Part shown: positions 1 through 7,926 of the stretch, piece by piece
Position numbering within the stretch: the stretch's first letter is position 1
How the letters are laid out: every line of letters starts with the position of its first letter
IMG/VR virus record: IMGVR_UViG_3300001589_000061
Location: 1 to 35,635 of that record
DNA: 35,635 bases
From: a virus
Reading direction: 5' to 3' (one strand)
Program-made: the position numbers and the translations under genes
Notes under the pieces: model-generated
Told to the model about the DNA's origin: nothing
Databases searched by the model: none
What the model saw: the letters and a program-made list of their open reading frames with translations, nothing else

Positions 1-1949
1 TTAAGAGGCCCTTTTTTGGACTTTTTAACGGACAAGTATCCCCTGGGTGGTTCAATTCCATTGGTGGCGTTCGACACAACGGAACTGCTCTCCGAAGGCA
101 TTTGTGCGGACAATGTGCTGTGCCTAAGACCGTGTTGTCGTATGTCTGTGCGTAAAGTATCCCAATCATAATTTAACTTATTCTCCACTATGCTATCGAC
201 ATCACTTTTGTATGTGTCAATTGGCAGTATGCCATCACTGTATTTAGTGCGGTCAAAATAATCACACGCACCACGTTCTTTTGCAAGTTTATTACTTGCC
301 CTTAGTAAGTAATATTGGAATGCTTCACTTAAATCGTGTACAAGTTTCCATGCTTGAGGATCACTATACATTACTTTATTTTTAGCTAGGTAATGTGCTA
401 ATCCAATATATCCTACACCTAAACTACGTCTTGCCTTAGTACTAATTTCTGCGGCTGGAATAGGATAGTTCTGATAATCAATAATCTCTTCTAATGCTCT
501 AACTGCTAATTCACATAGCTCTTCTAAGTCGTTCAAGCTCTTAATAGTTCCTACATTAATAGCTGATAGAATACACAATGCAATTTCACCTTCTGTATCG
601 TCTATATGGTTAAGTGGTTTAGTTGGTAGTGTAATCTCTTGACATAAGTTACTCATATAAACTTTATCTTTAAACGAACTGTGTGTATTACAGTGATCAA
701 CATTCATAATATAGATACGTCCTGTTTCAGCACGTTCTTTAATTAATGCACTAAACAATTCCATTGCTGGTATTGAACGCTTCTTGATACTTGTAGCACG
801 TTCATACTTTTCGTATAGCTGTTGGAATTCTGCAGGATCGTCAAAGTATGCTTCATATAATCCTGGTACATCGTGTGGCGAAAATAAAGTTATATCTCCA
901 CCAGATAATAATCTTTCATACATTGTTTTATTCAGCTGTATGCTATAGTCTAATTTTCTTACTCTATTATCCTCTGTACCTTTATTATTTTTTAGTACAA
1001 GAATATCTTCAATTTCTTGGTGCCAAAAAGGAAAATGTGTTGTGGCACTTCCACCACGCACTCCATTCTGTGTACAACAACGTACAGTCGCTTCGAACTT
1101 TTTTAGAAACGGAACAATACCTGTGTGTGCTACTTCTCCTCCTCTAATTCTGCTATTGACTCCTCTAATTCTTCCTGCATTGATTCCGATGCCTGCTCTT
1201 TGCGCCGTATAGCGGCCAATAGACATATCGCTGGCAAAGATGCTATCAAGGGTATCGTCAGAGTCAACAAGAACGCAACTTGCAAACTGCCTGACAGGGG
1301 TCCTGACTCCAGCCATGACCGGCGTTGGGATATTGATTTTAAATAGGGAAGTCGCATTATAATATCTCCTCACATATTGCATTCGTTCATTTTTAGGATA
1401 TTGTGCAAACAATGTTGCCGCAATCATCATATACATAAATTGAGGAGTTTCAAATAATCTTCCTGTGCTTCTATCCTGACACAGATACTTGTCAACTACT
1501 TGACGTAGTCCTGCATATGTAAAATTCTCGTCACGCCCATGTTGAACGTAACTATCTAGTGTAGTAATTTCGTCTTGGCTATAATACTCTAATATAGCAG
1601 GATCATAAACACCGCGTTCGATATTTAAGTCAATCATTTCTTGTAACGACTTTGGTGCATATTCACCAAACACATCTTTGTTAGTTGAGTAGGATAACAA
1701 ACGGGCGGCCGCATATTGATAATTTGGTGCATCTAAATTAATCAAATCATTAGCAGATCTAATTAAGACTTCCTGTATTTCACTAGTTGCCATTCCGTCA
1801 TAAAATTGTAAATTTGCATTCATCTCAATTTGACTTGAGCTAACTCCTGGTAGTTGTCTACATGCCTCTTCAACTACGATATGTATTTTATCTATATTAA
1901 GTCTTTCTTGTTTACCGTCTCTTTTTACTACCATTATCCCGTTTGACAT
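1..1949 (-). CDS. nrdA: Class Ia ribonucleotide reductase large subunit, 3' end outside window
   Basis: Reduces ribonucleoside diphosphates to deoxyribonucleotides together with the radical-bearing NrdB, feeding phage DNA synthesis. The reading frame is open from the ATG at 1949 through the left edge (about 649 residues seen; E. coli NrdA has 761). An ATP-cone domain opens the protein (VKRDGKQE near residue 8). The core has RQFASC (redox cysteine), QRAGIGINAGRIRG, LKNNKG, NLCQEI with the active-site cysteine, CILSAINVG with the partner cysteine, and NATNGIEPPRGY near the edge. The C-terminal radical-transfer tyrosines lie outside the window. A ribosome site (AGGAG) precedes the ATG and a late-type promoter motif lies at 1981-1988. 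The family assignment is secure; whether the missing end is intact is unknown. Confidence 0.96.
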   Translation of the reverse strand, partial: MSNGIMVVKRDGKQERLNIDKIHIVVEEACRQLPGVSSSQIEMNANLQFYDGMATSEIQEVLIRSANDLINLDAPNYQYAAARLLSYSTNKDVFGEYAPKSLQEMIDLNIERGVYDPAILEYYSQDEITTLDSYVQHGRDENFTYAGLRQVVDKYLCQDRSTGRLFETPQFMYMMIAATLFAQYPKNERMQYVRRYYNATSLFKINIPTPVMAGVRTPVRQFASCVLVDSDDTLDSIFASDMSIGRYTAQRAGIGINAGRIRGVNSRIRGGEVAHTGIVPFLKKFEATVRCCTQNGVRGGSATTHFPFWHQEIEDILVLKNNKGTEDNRVRKLDYSIQLNKTMYERLLSGGDITLFSPHDVPGLYEAYFDDPAEFQQLYEKYERATSIKKRSIPAMELFSALIKERAETGRIYIMNVDHCNTHSSFKDKVYMSNLCQEITLPTKPLNHIDDTEGEIALCILSAINVGTIKSLNDLEELCELAVRALEEIIDYQNYPIPAAEISTKARRSLGVGYIGLAHYLAKNKVMYSDPQAWKLVHDLSEAFQYYLLRASNKLAKERGACDYFDRTKYSDGILPIDTYKSDVDSIVENKLNYDWDTLRTDIRQHGLRHSTLSAQMPSESSSVVSNATNGIEPPRGYLSVKKSKKGPL

Positions 1950-1980
1950 GTCTCTTTTTCTCCTTCTCTCTTTATTGCTG

Positions 1981-1988
1981 GTATTTAT
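1981..1988 (-). promoter_or_regulatory. Late-type promoter motif for nrdA
   Basis: On the minus strand the sequence reads ATAAATAC, 32 bases before the nrdA ATG. It matches the T4 late -10 element (TATAAATA) apart from flanking bases. The same motif recurs before other minus-strand genes in this window. It lies at the 3' end of the preceding gene, so readthrough from upstream is also possible. Confidence 0.5.
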
Positions 1989-2410
1989 TTTCGTCTAGGC
2001 ATCTGATAGACGCATTGCGAAATAAACTTGTTATTAATTTCTGATTGATTGACGTGTGTATTCTTATCATAACCTAAAACCCTATCTTCTACATACAAAA
2101 GATAATAATGCTCACTCTTAACTTCATCTAATGTAATATGTATCTCAAAATCACTAGTAGAAAAGCGATCTGTTAATTGTAAAGTATAACACATTCCTAG
2201 TAAAATGCAATAGTCACAGTACTCATTTTCATGAACTAATTGCCAAGGATCTGGCCAGCTGGACATATCATAAGGATCAGTATGAATGCTCACTACAGGA
2301 ACTTGTTTGTAGTAATCTATTACGTCTTGTATTGGATCATTAGAGGATTCTAATGATTGCCTAAAGCTCGACCACTCTGCTAATCGAGCTTCGTATGTGT
2401 TGTTTCTCAT
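1985..2410 (-). CDS. Hypothetical phage protein, 141 aa
   Basis: I do not recognise a family. The protein is soluble and acidic in its first half, with SSWPDPWQLVHENEYCDYC near residues 49-68, a CxxC pair, and a positively charged tail ending MPRRK. It lies between the tail-fibre gene and nrdA on the same strand, 14 bases after the tail-fibre gene ends, so it is probably cotranscribed with that gene. No signal peptide or membrane segment is visible. A tail-fibre assembly or accessory role is only a guess from position. Confidence 0.7.
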   Translation of the reverse strand: MRNNTYEARLAEWSSFRQSLESSNDPIQDVIDYYKQVPVVSIHTDPYDMSSWPDPWQLVHENEYCDYCILLGMCYTLQLTDRFSTSDFEIHITLDEVKSEHYYLLYVEDRVLGYDKNTHVNQSEINNKFISQCVYQMPRRK

Positions 2411-2424
2411 CTATCCAACATTTT

Positions 2425-4035
2425 TTAGCGTCTTTGTGTTACACGAAATTTAAATGTACCTACATCAGCAGATGTAGTATTTTTAATTGTTACTTCAACT
2501 GTTTCTTTTGTTGCGTCTGCATTATCGTCTACGAAGTTTGCAGTTAGTTCTAAATTAGTTTGGTAAGAGGTGTCACCTACATAATCAAAATCATCACGTA
2601 CTATTAAGTCAGCATTTACTGCATCTAATGTTATATTAAGTACACCGCTTCTATATGCGGTAACAGCCGTACTTTTATATACATATTCAATTGTATATGA
2701 TACGTCTGCATCACCCGGCAACTTAAAGAACCTAAGTGCAGGATCCTGATTAACTACTGGTAACTCATCACCAAAGTTCAATGTACTAATACATCTACCA
2801 CTAATAATAGGAGTAAATTTTTGGCCTGTAAAAAATGTTGGACTATATGATAGTAGTTCAAATCTTTTAAAGTAATCTTCTGTACTTGTATTATGTTTAT
2901 CAACATATTTAATAATAGAATAAGCACCTGCGGCTTCTGTTCCATTAACATTACCAACATTAAGAAATGTGTTGCCACTACTTCTATTATGAGTTCCAGT
3001 CTCTACCCATATTGCTTCACGTGCAATTTCTTCAAATGTACAAGAAGTAATATAATTATTACTTGGTCCAGTTAATTGATTTGGTGAGCCTAATACAGTT
3101 CCTTGACCTAGAACAATACCATGTACGTTAGTATCAAAAGTGCAATTTTCAAACTTATTGTAAACAATATCTTCTGTTGATCTAAACGGATAACTCCATT
3201 TAGTAAATTTACAATTTTCAAATGCATTATTTTCACAAGTTACGCTAGTTGAAATACTAACTGCATGAATAGCTGTTTGTCCTATATTAACACTATCACC
3301 TACACTCCAAGGTCCATAAAATTTAATATTTCTAAATATACTATCTTTAGTGCTTTGTAATTCTAATGCAGTATGAGCAGTAGTCTGCTTAATTGTCATA
3401 CCTTCCATTAATATGTTTCTTGATTGGTTACTTGTATCTGTTGTAGATTCATTAGCAGGTGCTCCAGGTAATGAGGAACTGTTAACCATCTTAAATGCTG
3501 TATTAGTACTAGCATTAATTACAGTTTTATCTGCTCCCGCACCTACAATACTTGTGTACGGTGGAAGGAAAATTGTATCATTGATAAGATATTCTCCTGG
3601 ACCAAGGTTAAGTATTACTCTACTTGAACTGCTTGCTTTTGTTGCACTATTCAAAAATAGTTGGTCAATTGCTCTTTGTAGTGCTACCGTTACATTACTA
3701 CCATCATTAAGTACTCCAAAGTCTTTTGCATTAACTACGTCATCAATCTTTGATTGCAATGTGCGTTTAATTGGAGTTGTGGCTGACGCTCCTGTTTGTA
3801 ATCCATTGTCTTTGTAGGTATAAGTATTTGCGAATGTAAAAATGTTATCATGTTCAGTAAGTATCTTACTATTGCCTACTGCTGGTGCGCCTTCACTTAC
3901 TGCACCGTTTCCTATATACATTTCTTGGGTGTCTACTGCCCAACCTATTTCACCACTTGCTAATTGCGGAAGGCCTGAACCTGCGTTCTTCTGCCCTCTA
4001 CGCATTTGAATTCTACTTATTTGAACTACAGCCAT
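2425..4035 (-). CDS. Tail fibre / tailspike with right-handed beta-helix
   Basis: A 536-residue virion protein likely to contact the host surface. The N-terminus (IQMRRG, then LASGEIGWAVDTQEMYIGNG near residues 25-44) is the short phage fibre module that reads as L-x-x-GExG-x(3)-DT-x-x-LYIGNG. Residues of about 85-380 are a pectate-lyase-3-type parallel beta-helix: AKDFGVLNDGSNVTVALQRA at its start, then repeated N-F-x-x-C/K-F rungs such as NNAFENCKF and YNKFENCTF. The last 150 residues are beta-rich with no helix rungs. Whether it cuts polysaccharide cannot be read from sequence; no catalytic acid pair stands out. A ribosome site (AGGAG) lies just before the ATG, and a late-type motif at 4054-4061. 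Confidence 0.88.
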   Translation of the reverse strand: MAVVQISRIQMRRGQKNAGSGLPQLASGEIGWAVDTQEMYIGNGAVSEGAPAVGNSKILTEHDNIFTFANTYTYKDNGLQTGASATTPIKRTLQSKIDDVVNAKDFGVLNDGSNVTVALQRAIDQLFLNSATKASSSSRVILNLGPGEYLINDTIFLPPYTSIVGAGADKTVINASTNTAFKMVNSSSLPGAPANESTTDTSNQSRNILMEGMTIKQTTAHTALELQSTKDSIFRNIKFYGPWSVGDSVNIGQTAIHAVSISTSVTCENNAFENCKFTKWSYPFRSTEDIVYNKFENCTFDTNVHGIVLGQGTVLGSPNQLTGPSNNYITSCTFEEIAREAIWVETGTHNRSSGNTFLNVGNVNGTEAAGAYSIIKYVDKHNTSTEDYFKRFELLSYSPTFFTGQKFTPIISGRCISTLNFGDELPVVNQDPALRFFKLPGDADVSYTIEYVYKSTAVTAYRSGVLNITLDAVNADLIVRDDFDYVGDTSYQTNLELTANFVDDNADATKETVEVTIKNTTSADVGTFKFRVTQRR

Positions 4036-4053
4036 ATTCGTCTCCTATATAAC

Positions 4054-4061
4054 ATATTTAT
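4054..4061 (-). promoter_or_regulatory. Late-type promoter motif for tail fibre
   Basis: The minus strand reads ATAAATAT, 19 bases before the tail-fibre ATG, overlapping the last codons of the nuclease gene. Its agreement with T4 late -10 elements and its position before a virion gene support the call. Confidence 0.5.
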
Positions 4062-4765
4062 GCGAACTTCTCGTAATAGGTGTAGACTCTATTGTACCAT
4101 TCGGTCCGCCACTCGTCATATTCATGCGGCCATACATCAAACTGTTGATATGTTTCTCCACCTAGCAACATTCCGTCATCTCCGCGACTACACATAAAAA
4201 TATGTCCTTCACGTATGTCTGTGCCGTAGATTTCGTTGTGTGCTTCTGCGTATGCTACTAGCTGTAAGAAGTAGTTTTGTACATACTCTAGCTTCTTAGG
4301 CTTGTTAGTTTGTTTAAAGTCCATTATGCTAGGTTGTCCTTTGTACTGTCCAACTAAGTCTGTTGTGCCTGCATACATTTGTGGAACATAAAGAGCAACC
4401 TCACTTCCCCAAATCTCATCTACATCAACCATAGCATTGTCGCGAACTTGTGTTGCCATTGCATGTGCTTTCTTAGCAAATGGATTGCTTCCAGGAGTCG
4501 GCCATTCACCAAAGTCTACATAGTCCTCTAAATATTTGTGCATACGTGTGCCAACACCTGCGGCTTCTGTTGTTATTTCTCTTGCTTTAGTTTCACCTAC
4601 ACGTTTACGCCAAGCTATTAGTCCTGTCTTGTCGCTTGTAGCATCAAGAATAGTTGTAACACTAGCAACTGCACCTCCGTCAGGAGTTAGATACTTTCGT
4701 TTACCATCTATTTGTTTACGTGAAATTGGTTTATAATCGTACTTAGGCTTAATCAAACTACTCAT
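4058..4765 (-). CDS. PD-(D/E)XK superfamily nuclease (RecB/Cas4-like)
   Basis: Probable DNA exonuclease of about 235 residues, for recombination, repair or host DNA breakdown. The catalytic core is visible: GVGTRMHKYLEDYV (the helix with a conserved histidine), GTTDLVGQYKG with the first aspartate, IMDFKQTNK as the D-x-K motif, then YFLQLVAYAEAHNEIYG, the Q-x(2)-Y helix typical of RecB-like nucleases. No C-terminal iron-sulphur cysteines are seen, so it is not a full Cas4. An ATG at 4777 is also possible; I prefer 4765, which overlaps the end of the upstream Fe-S gene by 8 bases. Neither start has a clear ribosome site, suggesting translational coupling. Confidence 0.82.
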   Translation of the reverse strand: MSSLIKPKYDYKPISRKQIDGKRKYLTPDGGAVASVTTILDATSDKTGLIAWRKRVGETKAREITTEAAGVGTRMHKYLEDYVDFGEWPTPGSNPFAKKAHAMATQVRDNAMVDVDEIWGSEVALYVPQMYAGTTDLVGQYKGQPSIMDFKQTNKPKKLEYVQNYFLQLVAYAEAHNEIYGTDIREGHIFMCSRGDDGMLLGGETYQQFDVWPHEYDEWRTEWYNRVYTYYEKFA

Positions 4766-5075
4766 AGTCAAGACCATCGTCCATCATAGATGGTCCGTAA
4801 TCATTATAATAAGGTTGTACATCACTAGCACCGTCTTGAGCTTCAACTGTTAGTACCTCAGGTACATAATGTTTTAGCATATTTTCAACACCCATTTTAA
4901 GTGTAATTGTGCTTCCCATACATCCACTGCATGCCCCGCCTAATTCTAGAAGCAAATGTCCTTCTTTATAATCAACGTATTCAATAACGCCGCCGTGACT
5001 AGCTACAGCTGGTTTTACATGTGATTCGATTAACTCTTTGATTTGTTCAATGACTTCTTCGTCAGGTCTACTCAT
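4758..5075 (-). CDS. NifU C-terminal-domain (Nfu/NfuA-type) Fe-S scaffold
   Basis: Carries and hands over iron-sulphur clusters. The 105-residue protein is the Nfu domain alone: IKELIESHVKPAVASHGGVI, then LGGACSGCMGS with the cluster cysteines C49 and C52, then an acidic tail. It lacks the degenerate A-type domain of E. coli NfuA. Small Nfu proteins are known cargo of marine T4-like phages. It has its own sigma70-like promoter (5098-5126) and ribosome site (AGGAG), so it may be made at a different time from the virion genes around it. Possible clients cannot be named from sequence. Confidence 0.9.
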   Translation of the reverse strand: MSRPDEEVIEQIKELIESHVKPAVASHGGVIEYVDYKEGHLLLELGGACSGCMGSTITLKMGVENMLKHYVPEVLTVEAQDGASDVQPYYNDYGPSMMDDGLDYE

Positions 5076-5097
5076 TCTTATCTCCTAATTAGTTGTT

Positions 5098-5126
5098 ATT
5101 ATAACAGTTAGTTAGGTAAATGTCAA
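5098..5126 (-). promoter_or_regulatory. Sigma70 consensus promoter for the Nfu gene
   Basis: Minus strand: TTGACA (5121-5126), 17-base spacer, TATAAT (5098-5103), a perfect match to both consensus boxes, 22 bases before the Nfu ATG. Host RNA polymerase should use it without phage factors. Confidence 0.85.
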
Positions 5127-5131
5127 GTGTT

Positions 5132-5455
5132 TTATAGTCCTGCATCTGCTTTAGTTGCAGATTTAGCCATATTAGCAACTGTGTTGTCGCCTTTGGTGTC
5201 TGCTGTAGGCATATCATCAACTGCACTACCGTCGCTAAATGTTATTTTTTCAGCATCAAAATTCTTTACAAGTTCTTTGAATCCACCATCTTTATCGTAT
5301 GCAGATTTAAAAACATCATAATTAAATTGTGACTGAAGAACGTTCTGCATGATCTTATCTAGTTCGTCAAAGGTATAATCCTTGCGTTCGCCCTTTGATA
5401 AGACTTTTAGAACGTTATATATTTGATCTGTGCTTACAGACTCAATTATTTCTTT
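5132..5455 (-). CDS. Probable -1 frameshift extension of the prohead-core-like gene
   Basis: An open frame of about 107 codons with no credible start. The only ATG (5350) lacks a ribosome site, and the same frame stays open upstream to the nine-A run at 5453-5461 at the end of the preceding gene. There the zero frame reads GGA AAA AAA AAG AAA TAA, which contains A-AAA-AAG, the slippery heptamer of E. coli dnaX. A -1 slip joins the two frames into a product of about 418 residues. The encoded tail is hydrophilic (DQIYNVLKVLSKGERKDY, then FDELDKIMQNVLQSQFNYDV). A weak hairpin (TCTGT-AAGC-ACAGA) follows. A separate gene starting at 5350, or a homopolymer sequencing error, are the alternatives. 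Confidence 0.6.
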   Translation of the reverse strand, partial: KEIIESVSTDQIYNVLKVLSKGERKDYTFDELDKIMQNVLQSQFNYDVFKSAYDKDGGFKELVKNFDAEKITFSDGSAVDDMPTADTKGDNTVANMAKSATKADAGL

Positions 5456-6387
5456 TTTTTTCCGGAAAGTATAGCGCCAACCTTACGTGAACGTTCGATT
5501 GATTCTCTAGTAGCTCGACCAGCTTCTTCTTCGCCACTTTGTGCCGCCGCGGCCGCCGCAAAGTCATCTTCACTTGGTTCTTCTGCAGGTGCTTCTGCGT
5601 CTACTGTTGGTTCCATTGCTGGATCAGCTTCTGCGTCCATTGCTGGGTCTTCTGCACCCATTGCATCTGCCGGCTCACCTTCTCCTGTAAGCATGCCAAC
5701 TCCGCCAGTCAACGCAACACGAGTTGTTTCCATTTCAGCATATAGTGCATCAAGTGCTGGCTTAATTGCCGCAGTAAATGCTTCCGAAGTTTCTGAACCC
5801 ATTTCGTCTCTGATAGCATCTGCTAGTTCTAACATTGATTCTGACTGCATCTCTGCTGTGTCTTCCATCCAACCTGTTAGTTTGTCAACCATATCCTTAG
5901 ATGCCATTACTAGTTGTGCTTTATCTTCTTCACCTTCTTTAATAACTGATTCTTTCATTCCTGATTTACAATCTTTGACCATTGCTTTTATTTTTGCTTG
6001 ATCGCAATCTGGATGCATTTTACAAATTTCTTCCATACTCTTACCATCTTTGCACATTTTCATAATGTGTGCTTTTGATGGCATTTTGCCTTTTTCAGTT
6101 TCAGAAAGTTCTTCTGCTGTTGGAATGCCTTTTTCGTCTTGACGTTCAATAATAGCTTTGTTCAAAATGTCTAGGAACAATTTTGATTTTTGGTAGCTGT
6201 CTGTATGAACTGCATTGAAGCTTTCATTAGTTTCAATATCTCTTACTTGAGATCTAAGTTGGTTACGTGCATCTTCTAACTGTGCAAAATTAAACTTTGC
6301 TAAGTCAATTTTCGTTCCAAACTTTTGTGCCATGCTTTCATTAAGGGTAGCACTTGTAATTGGTTTTGCTATTTCTCTAATATTCAT
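5446..6387 (-). CDS. Prohead core / scaffold-like virion protein
   Basis: A 313-residue hydrophilic protein that I read as a head scaffold or core component, by composition and context rather than by a diagnostic motif. The N-terminus MNIREIAKPITSATLNES has a T4-like head-targeting look with an L-N-E cleavage site. Residues 35-90 are helical (QLEDARNQLRSQVRDIE); then comes a lysine/cysteine-rich stretch (HIMKMCKDGKSMEEICKMHP). Residues 230-300 are a low-complexity acidic Ala/Glu/Pro region followed by a basic end, SGKKKK. The zero frame stops at 5446 directly after the slippery A run described for the extension. A late-type motif lies 34 bases upstream. Confidence 0.6.
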   Translation of the reverse strand: MNIREIAKPITSATLNESMAQKFGTKIDLAKFNFAQLEDARNQLRSQVRDIETNESFNAVHTDSYQKSKLFLDILNKAIIERQDEKGIPTAEELSETEKGKMPSKAHIMKMCKDGKSMEEICKMHPDCDQAKIKAMVKDCKSGMKESVIKEGEEDKAQLVMASKDMVDKLTGWMEDTAEMQSESMLELADAIRDEMGSETSEAFTAAIKPALDALYAEMETTRVALTGGVGMLTGEGEPADAMGAEDPAMDAEADPAMEPTVDAEAPAEEPSEDDFAAAAAAQSGEEEAGRATRESIERSRKVGAILSGKKKK

Positions 6388-6421
6388 TTGTCCACTCTTC
6401 CTAGTACTGTGTCTTGTTACT

Positions 6422-6431
6422 ATTATTTATC
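6422..6431 (-). promoter_or_regulatory. Late-type promoter motif for prohead-core-like gene
   Basis: Minus strand GATAAATAAT, 34 bases before the ATG at 6387, close to the T4 late consensus. It sits in the short gap between two minus-strand genes. Confidence 0.5.
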
Positions 6432-6433
6432 AT

Positions 6434-6853
6434 CTAACTGTATATATAGTTATCAAGAAGAGACCTAGCATGTTCAGTATTGGCTTGTGCAATGTCTAAT
6501 CTTGTTAATAATACTTCTTTTTTCATACCATCTTCAGTTTTTTTATAACTATTATGAAAATATACTGAATCCATATAGTTTTTTTCTATTTGTTTATCCA
6601 ATCTCATAATAGCTACACTGTTGTCTTTGTTATGTGCAAGTGACTTAGCCATTGCAATCGCACTTGCTTTGCTAAAGGTTTGGTCTACTTGTTTATTATG
6701 TTCAGTATCATATACTAGGTATCCGTGTTTACTTGTTCGTATAATCATCTTACCTATACGGATACTATTTCCTTTTACATAAGGAAAGTGAACACCGTCA
6801 AAGCCTTTATTAATAATAGCTTCTAATTCATTTATTAGTAAATTTTGATCCAT
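6434..6853 (-). CDS. Hypothetical phage protein, 139 aa
   Basis: Unrecognised. It begins MDQNLLINELEAIINKGFDG and has a compact beta-rich middle (KMIIRTSKHGYLVYDTEH), followed by charged helices to the end. No cysteines, signal peptide or membrane segments. Its start overlaps the end of the upstream 74-residue gene by 26 bases, so the two are probably translated together. The setting among head-type genes suggests a virion role. Confidence 0.7.
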   Translation of the reverse strand: MDQNLLINELEAIINKGFDGVHFPYVKGNSIRIGKMIIRTSKHGYLVYDTEHNKQVDQTFSKASAIAMAKSLAHNKDNSVAIMRLDKQIEKNYMDSVYFHNSYKKTEDGMKKEVLLTRLDIAQANTEHARSLLDNYIYS

Positions 6854-7052
6854 TAGTTTTTACCAGAGTATACCCGTTATTAATTACTTTACTTACTAAA
6901 CTTTTCCGAACAAGCCCGTCAATAATGAACTGGTCTCTTTCGTCAAAACTATCTAAAGGTATGTTACCTTTAATAGAATTATAAAGTTTTTTTTCTTCGT
7001 TGTTCATAACAACTTTTATAGTAGTATCTGATAAGAATTCATTAGCTTTCAC
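6828..7052 (-). CDS. Hypothetical small phage protein, 74 aa
   Basis: Unrecognised soluble protein starting MKANEFLSDTTIKVVMNN. The first residues (M-K-x-x-E-F-L) resemble the shared N-terminal pattern of nearby head-type genes but no L-x-E cleavage site follows. A winged-helix-like second half (QFIIDGLVRKSLVSKVINNG) is possible. Its start shares a base with the stop of the upstream gene. Confidence 0.65.
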   Translation of the reverse strand: MKANEFLSDTTIKVVMNNEEKKLYNSIKGNIPLDSFDERDQFIIDGLVRKSLVSKVINNGYTLVKTNGSKFTNK

Positions 7053-7483
7053 TATTTTTGTCCTTGATTGCCTAAGGTACCCTCAGGTCCTTTAGCATTT
7101 GGGGTAGAGCTATTTGGATCGCCCAACCCTTTAACAATAGTGTCAATGTCTTTCTTTAAATAGGATATTTTCTCCGGTTCTTCAGGAGCTTTTTTAGCAT
7201 CAGGATTAATAAGTGTAACCATATCTCCGTCAACATCGTCAATTTCAAAATCATTTGTTCCGTTTTTAGTTGGCATTGGTATTGTACCACCTGGCTTAAC
7301 TAACTGTTGTATAACTTTATCTTGACTTTTCTTTACTGTATTAGCAGGACTACCCGGTCCTGATCCAGCTGTGTCGTCTTTACCATCAGTGTCTCGAGTC
7401 ATTCCTTGACCCTGTGGCATTACTGGAAGTTCTTCAGTTGTAGGAGTATTTTTTTTAGTAATAATAAATTCACTATATCTCAT
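7052..7483 (-). CDS. Hypothetical low-complexity virion-type protein, 143 aa
   Basis: Rich in Gly, Pro, Thr, Asp and Lys and likely largely unfolded. The start MRYSEFIITKKNTPTTEEL matches the M-x-x-x-E-F-I head-targeting look. The middle (GTNDFEIDDVDGDMVTLINP) is the only stretch that looks folded; the end (PNAKGPEGTLGNQGQK) is disordered. Its ATG overlaps the stop of the upstream basic protein gene (ATGA). A packaged or scaffold-associated role fits the context but is not shown. Confidence 0.65.
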   Translation of the reverse strand: MRYSEFIITKKNTPTTEELPVMPQGQGMTRDTDGKDDTAGSGPGSPANTVKKSQDKVIQQLVKPGGTIPMPTKNGTNDFEIDDVDGDMVTLINPDAKKAPEEPEKISYLKKDIDTIVKGLGDPNSSTPNAKGPEGTLGNQGQK

Positions 7484-7926
7484 ATCTTCTTAGCCCTTCC
7501 TTTTGCAAATCTTCTCTTAGGTCTTTTGTTAGCAGATCCTAAGCGTCTTGATACTGCACTTGTTCTTTTAGTTTTAGCAGTTTGAATTTTAATTCTACTG
7601 CCCTTCTTGCGTTTGGTCTTTTTCATTGTCAGCTTGGCTGTTTGATTTATTGGAGCATTACATGTCGCCGCTTTAGCAACAATACGTCCTTTACGTTGTC
7701 CACTAGTACATCGATATTTACGGACTTGTTTGTTACCGCTCTTACCCCAGATAGCTCTCACAGCTTCATCTATGTCTTCATGTGGTTCCCCATCTTTCAT
7801 TAACTCCCCGTCTGGCATAACATGATATCCATCTGGAATAGGTTTACACATGTCAGAAGTTCTACAAAAATATTCACCATCTTTGCATTGTGGGTCTGCC
7901 TCTGATATTAGCTCACGTAAATTCAT
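7480..7926 (-). CDS. Very basic head-type protein with capsid-targeting-like N-terminus
   Basis: A 148-residue protein. MNLRELISEADPQCKDGE carries an I-S-E/A junction of the kind cut by T4 gp21 protease, behind a T4-like targeting peptide. A cysteine-containing module follows, with CRTSDMC near residues 21-27. Then VRKYRCTSGQRKGRIVAKA, shared with the next gene upstream, and from residue 115 a lysine/arginine tail (TMKKTKRKKGSRIKI; RPKRRFAKGRAKK). The likely job is binding packaged DNA inside the head, as T4 internal proteins do. That is inference from composition. It overlaps both neighbours by 4 bases. Confidence 0.75.
   Translation of the reverse strand: MNLRELISEADPQCKDGEYFCRTSDMCKPIPDGYHVMPDGELMKDGEPHEDIDEAVRAIWGKSGNKQVRKYRCTSGQRKGRIVAKAATCNAPINQTAKLTMKKTKRKKGSRIKIQTAKTKRTSAVSRRLGSANKRPKRRFAKGRAKKI

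Noticed and set aside
848-1147. Hydrophobic 99-residue plus-strand frame
   Set aside because: Antisense to nrdA codons; the apparent membrane character comes from reverse-reading AT-rich sequence.
1125-1357. Open frames on both strands of about 73-75 codons
   Set aside because: They lie wholly inside nrdA, whose own frame is continuous and shows conserved motifs there; the extra frames have no ribosome site or family features.
3413-3817. 134-residue plus-strand frame
   Set aside because: Antisense to the tail-fibre beta-helix, without ribosome site or promoter.
5423-6001. 192-residue Ser/Ala-rich plus-strand frame
   Set aside because: It mirrors the low-complexity Ala/Glu region of the prohead-core-like gene; low complexity keeps the reverse frame open by chance.
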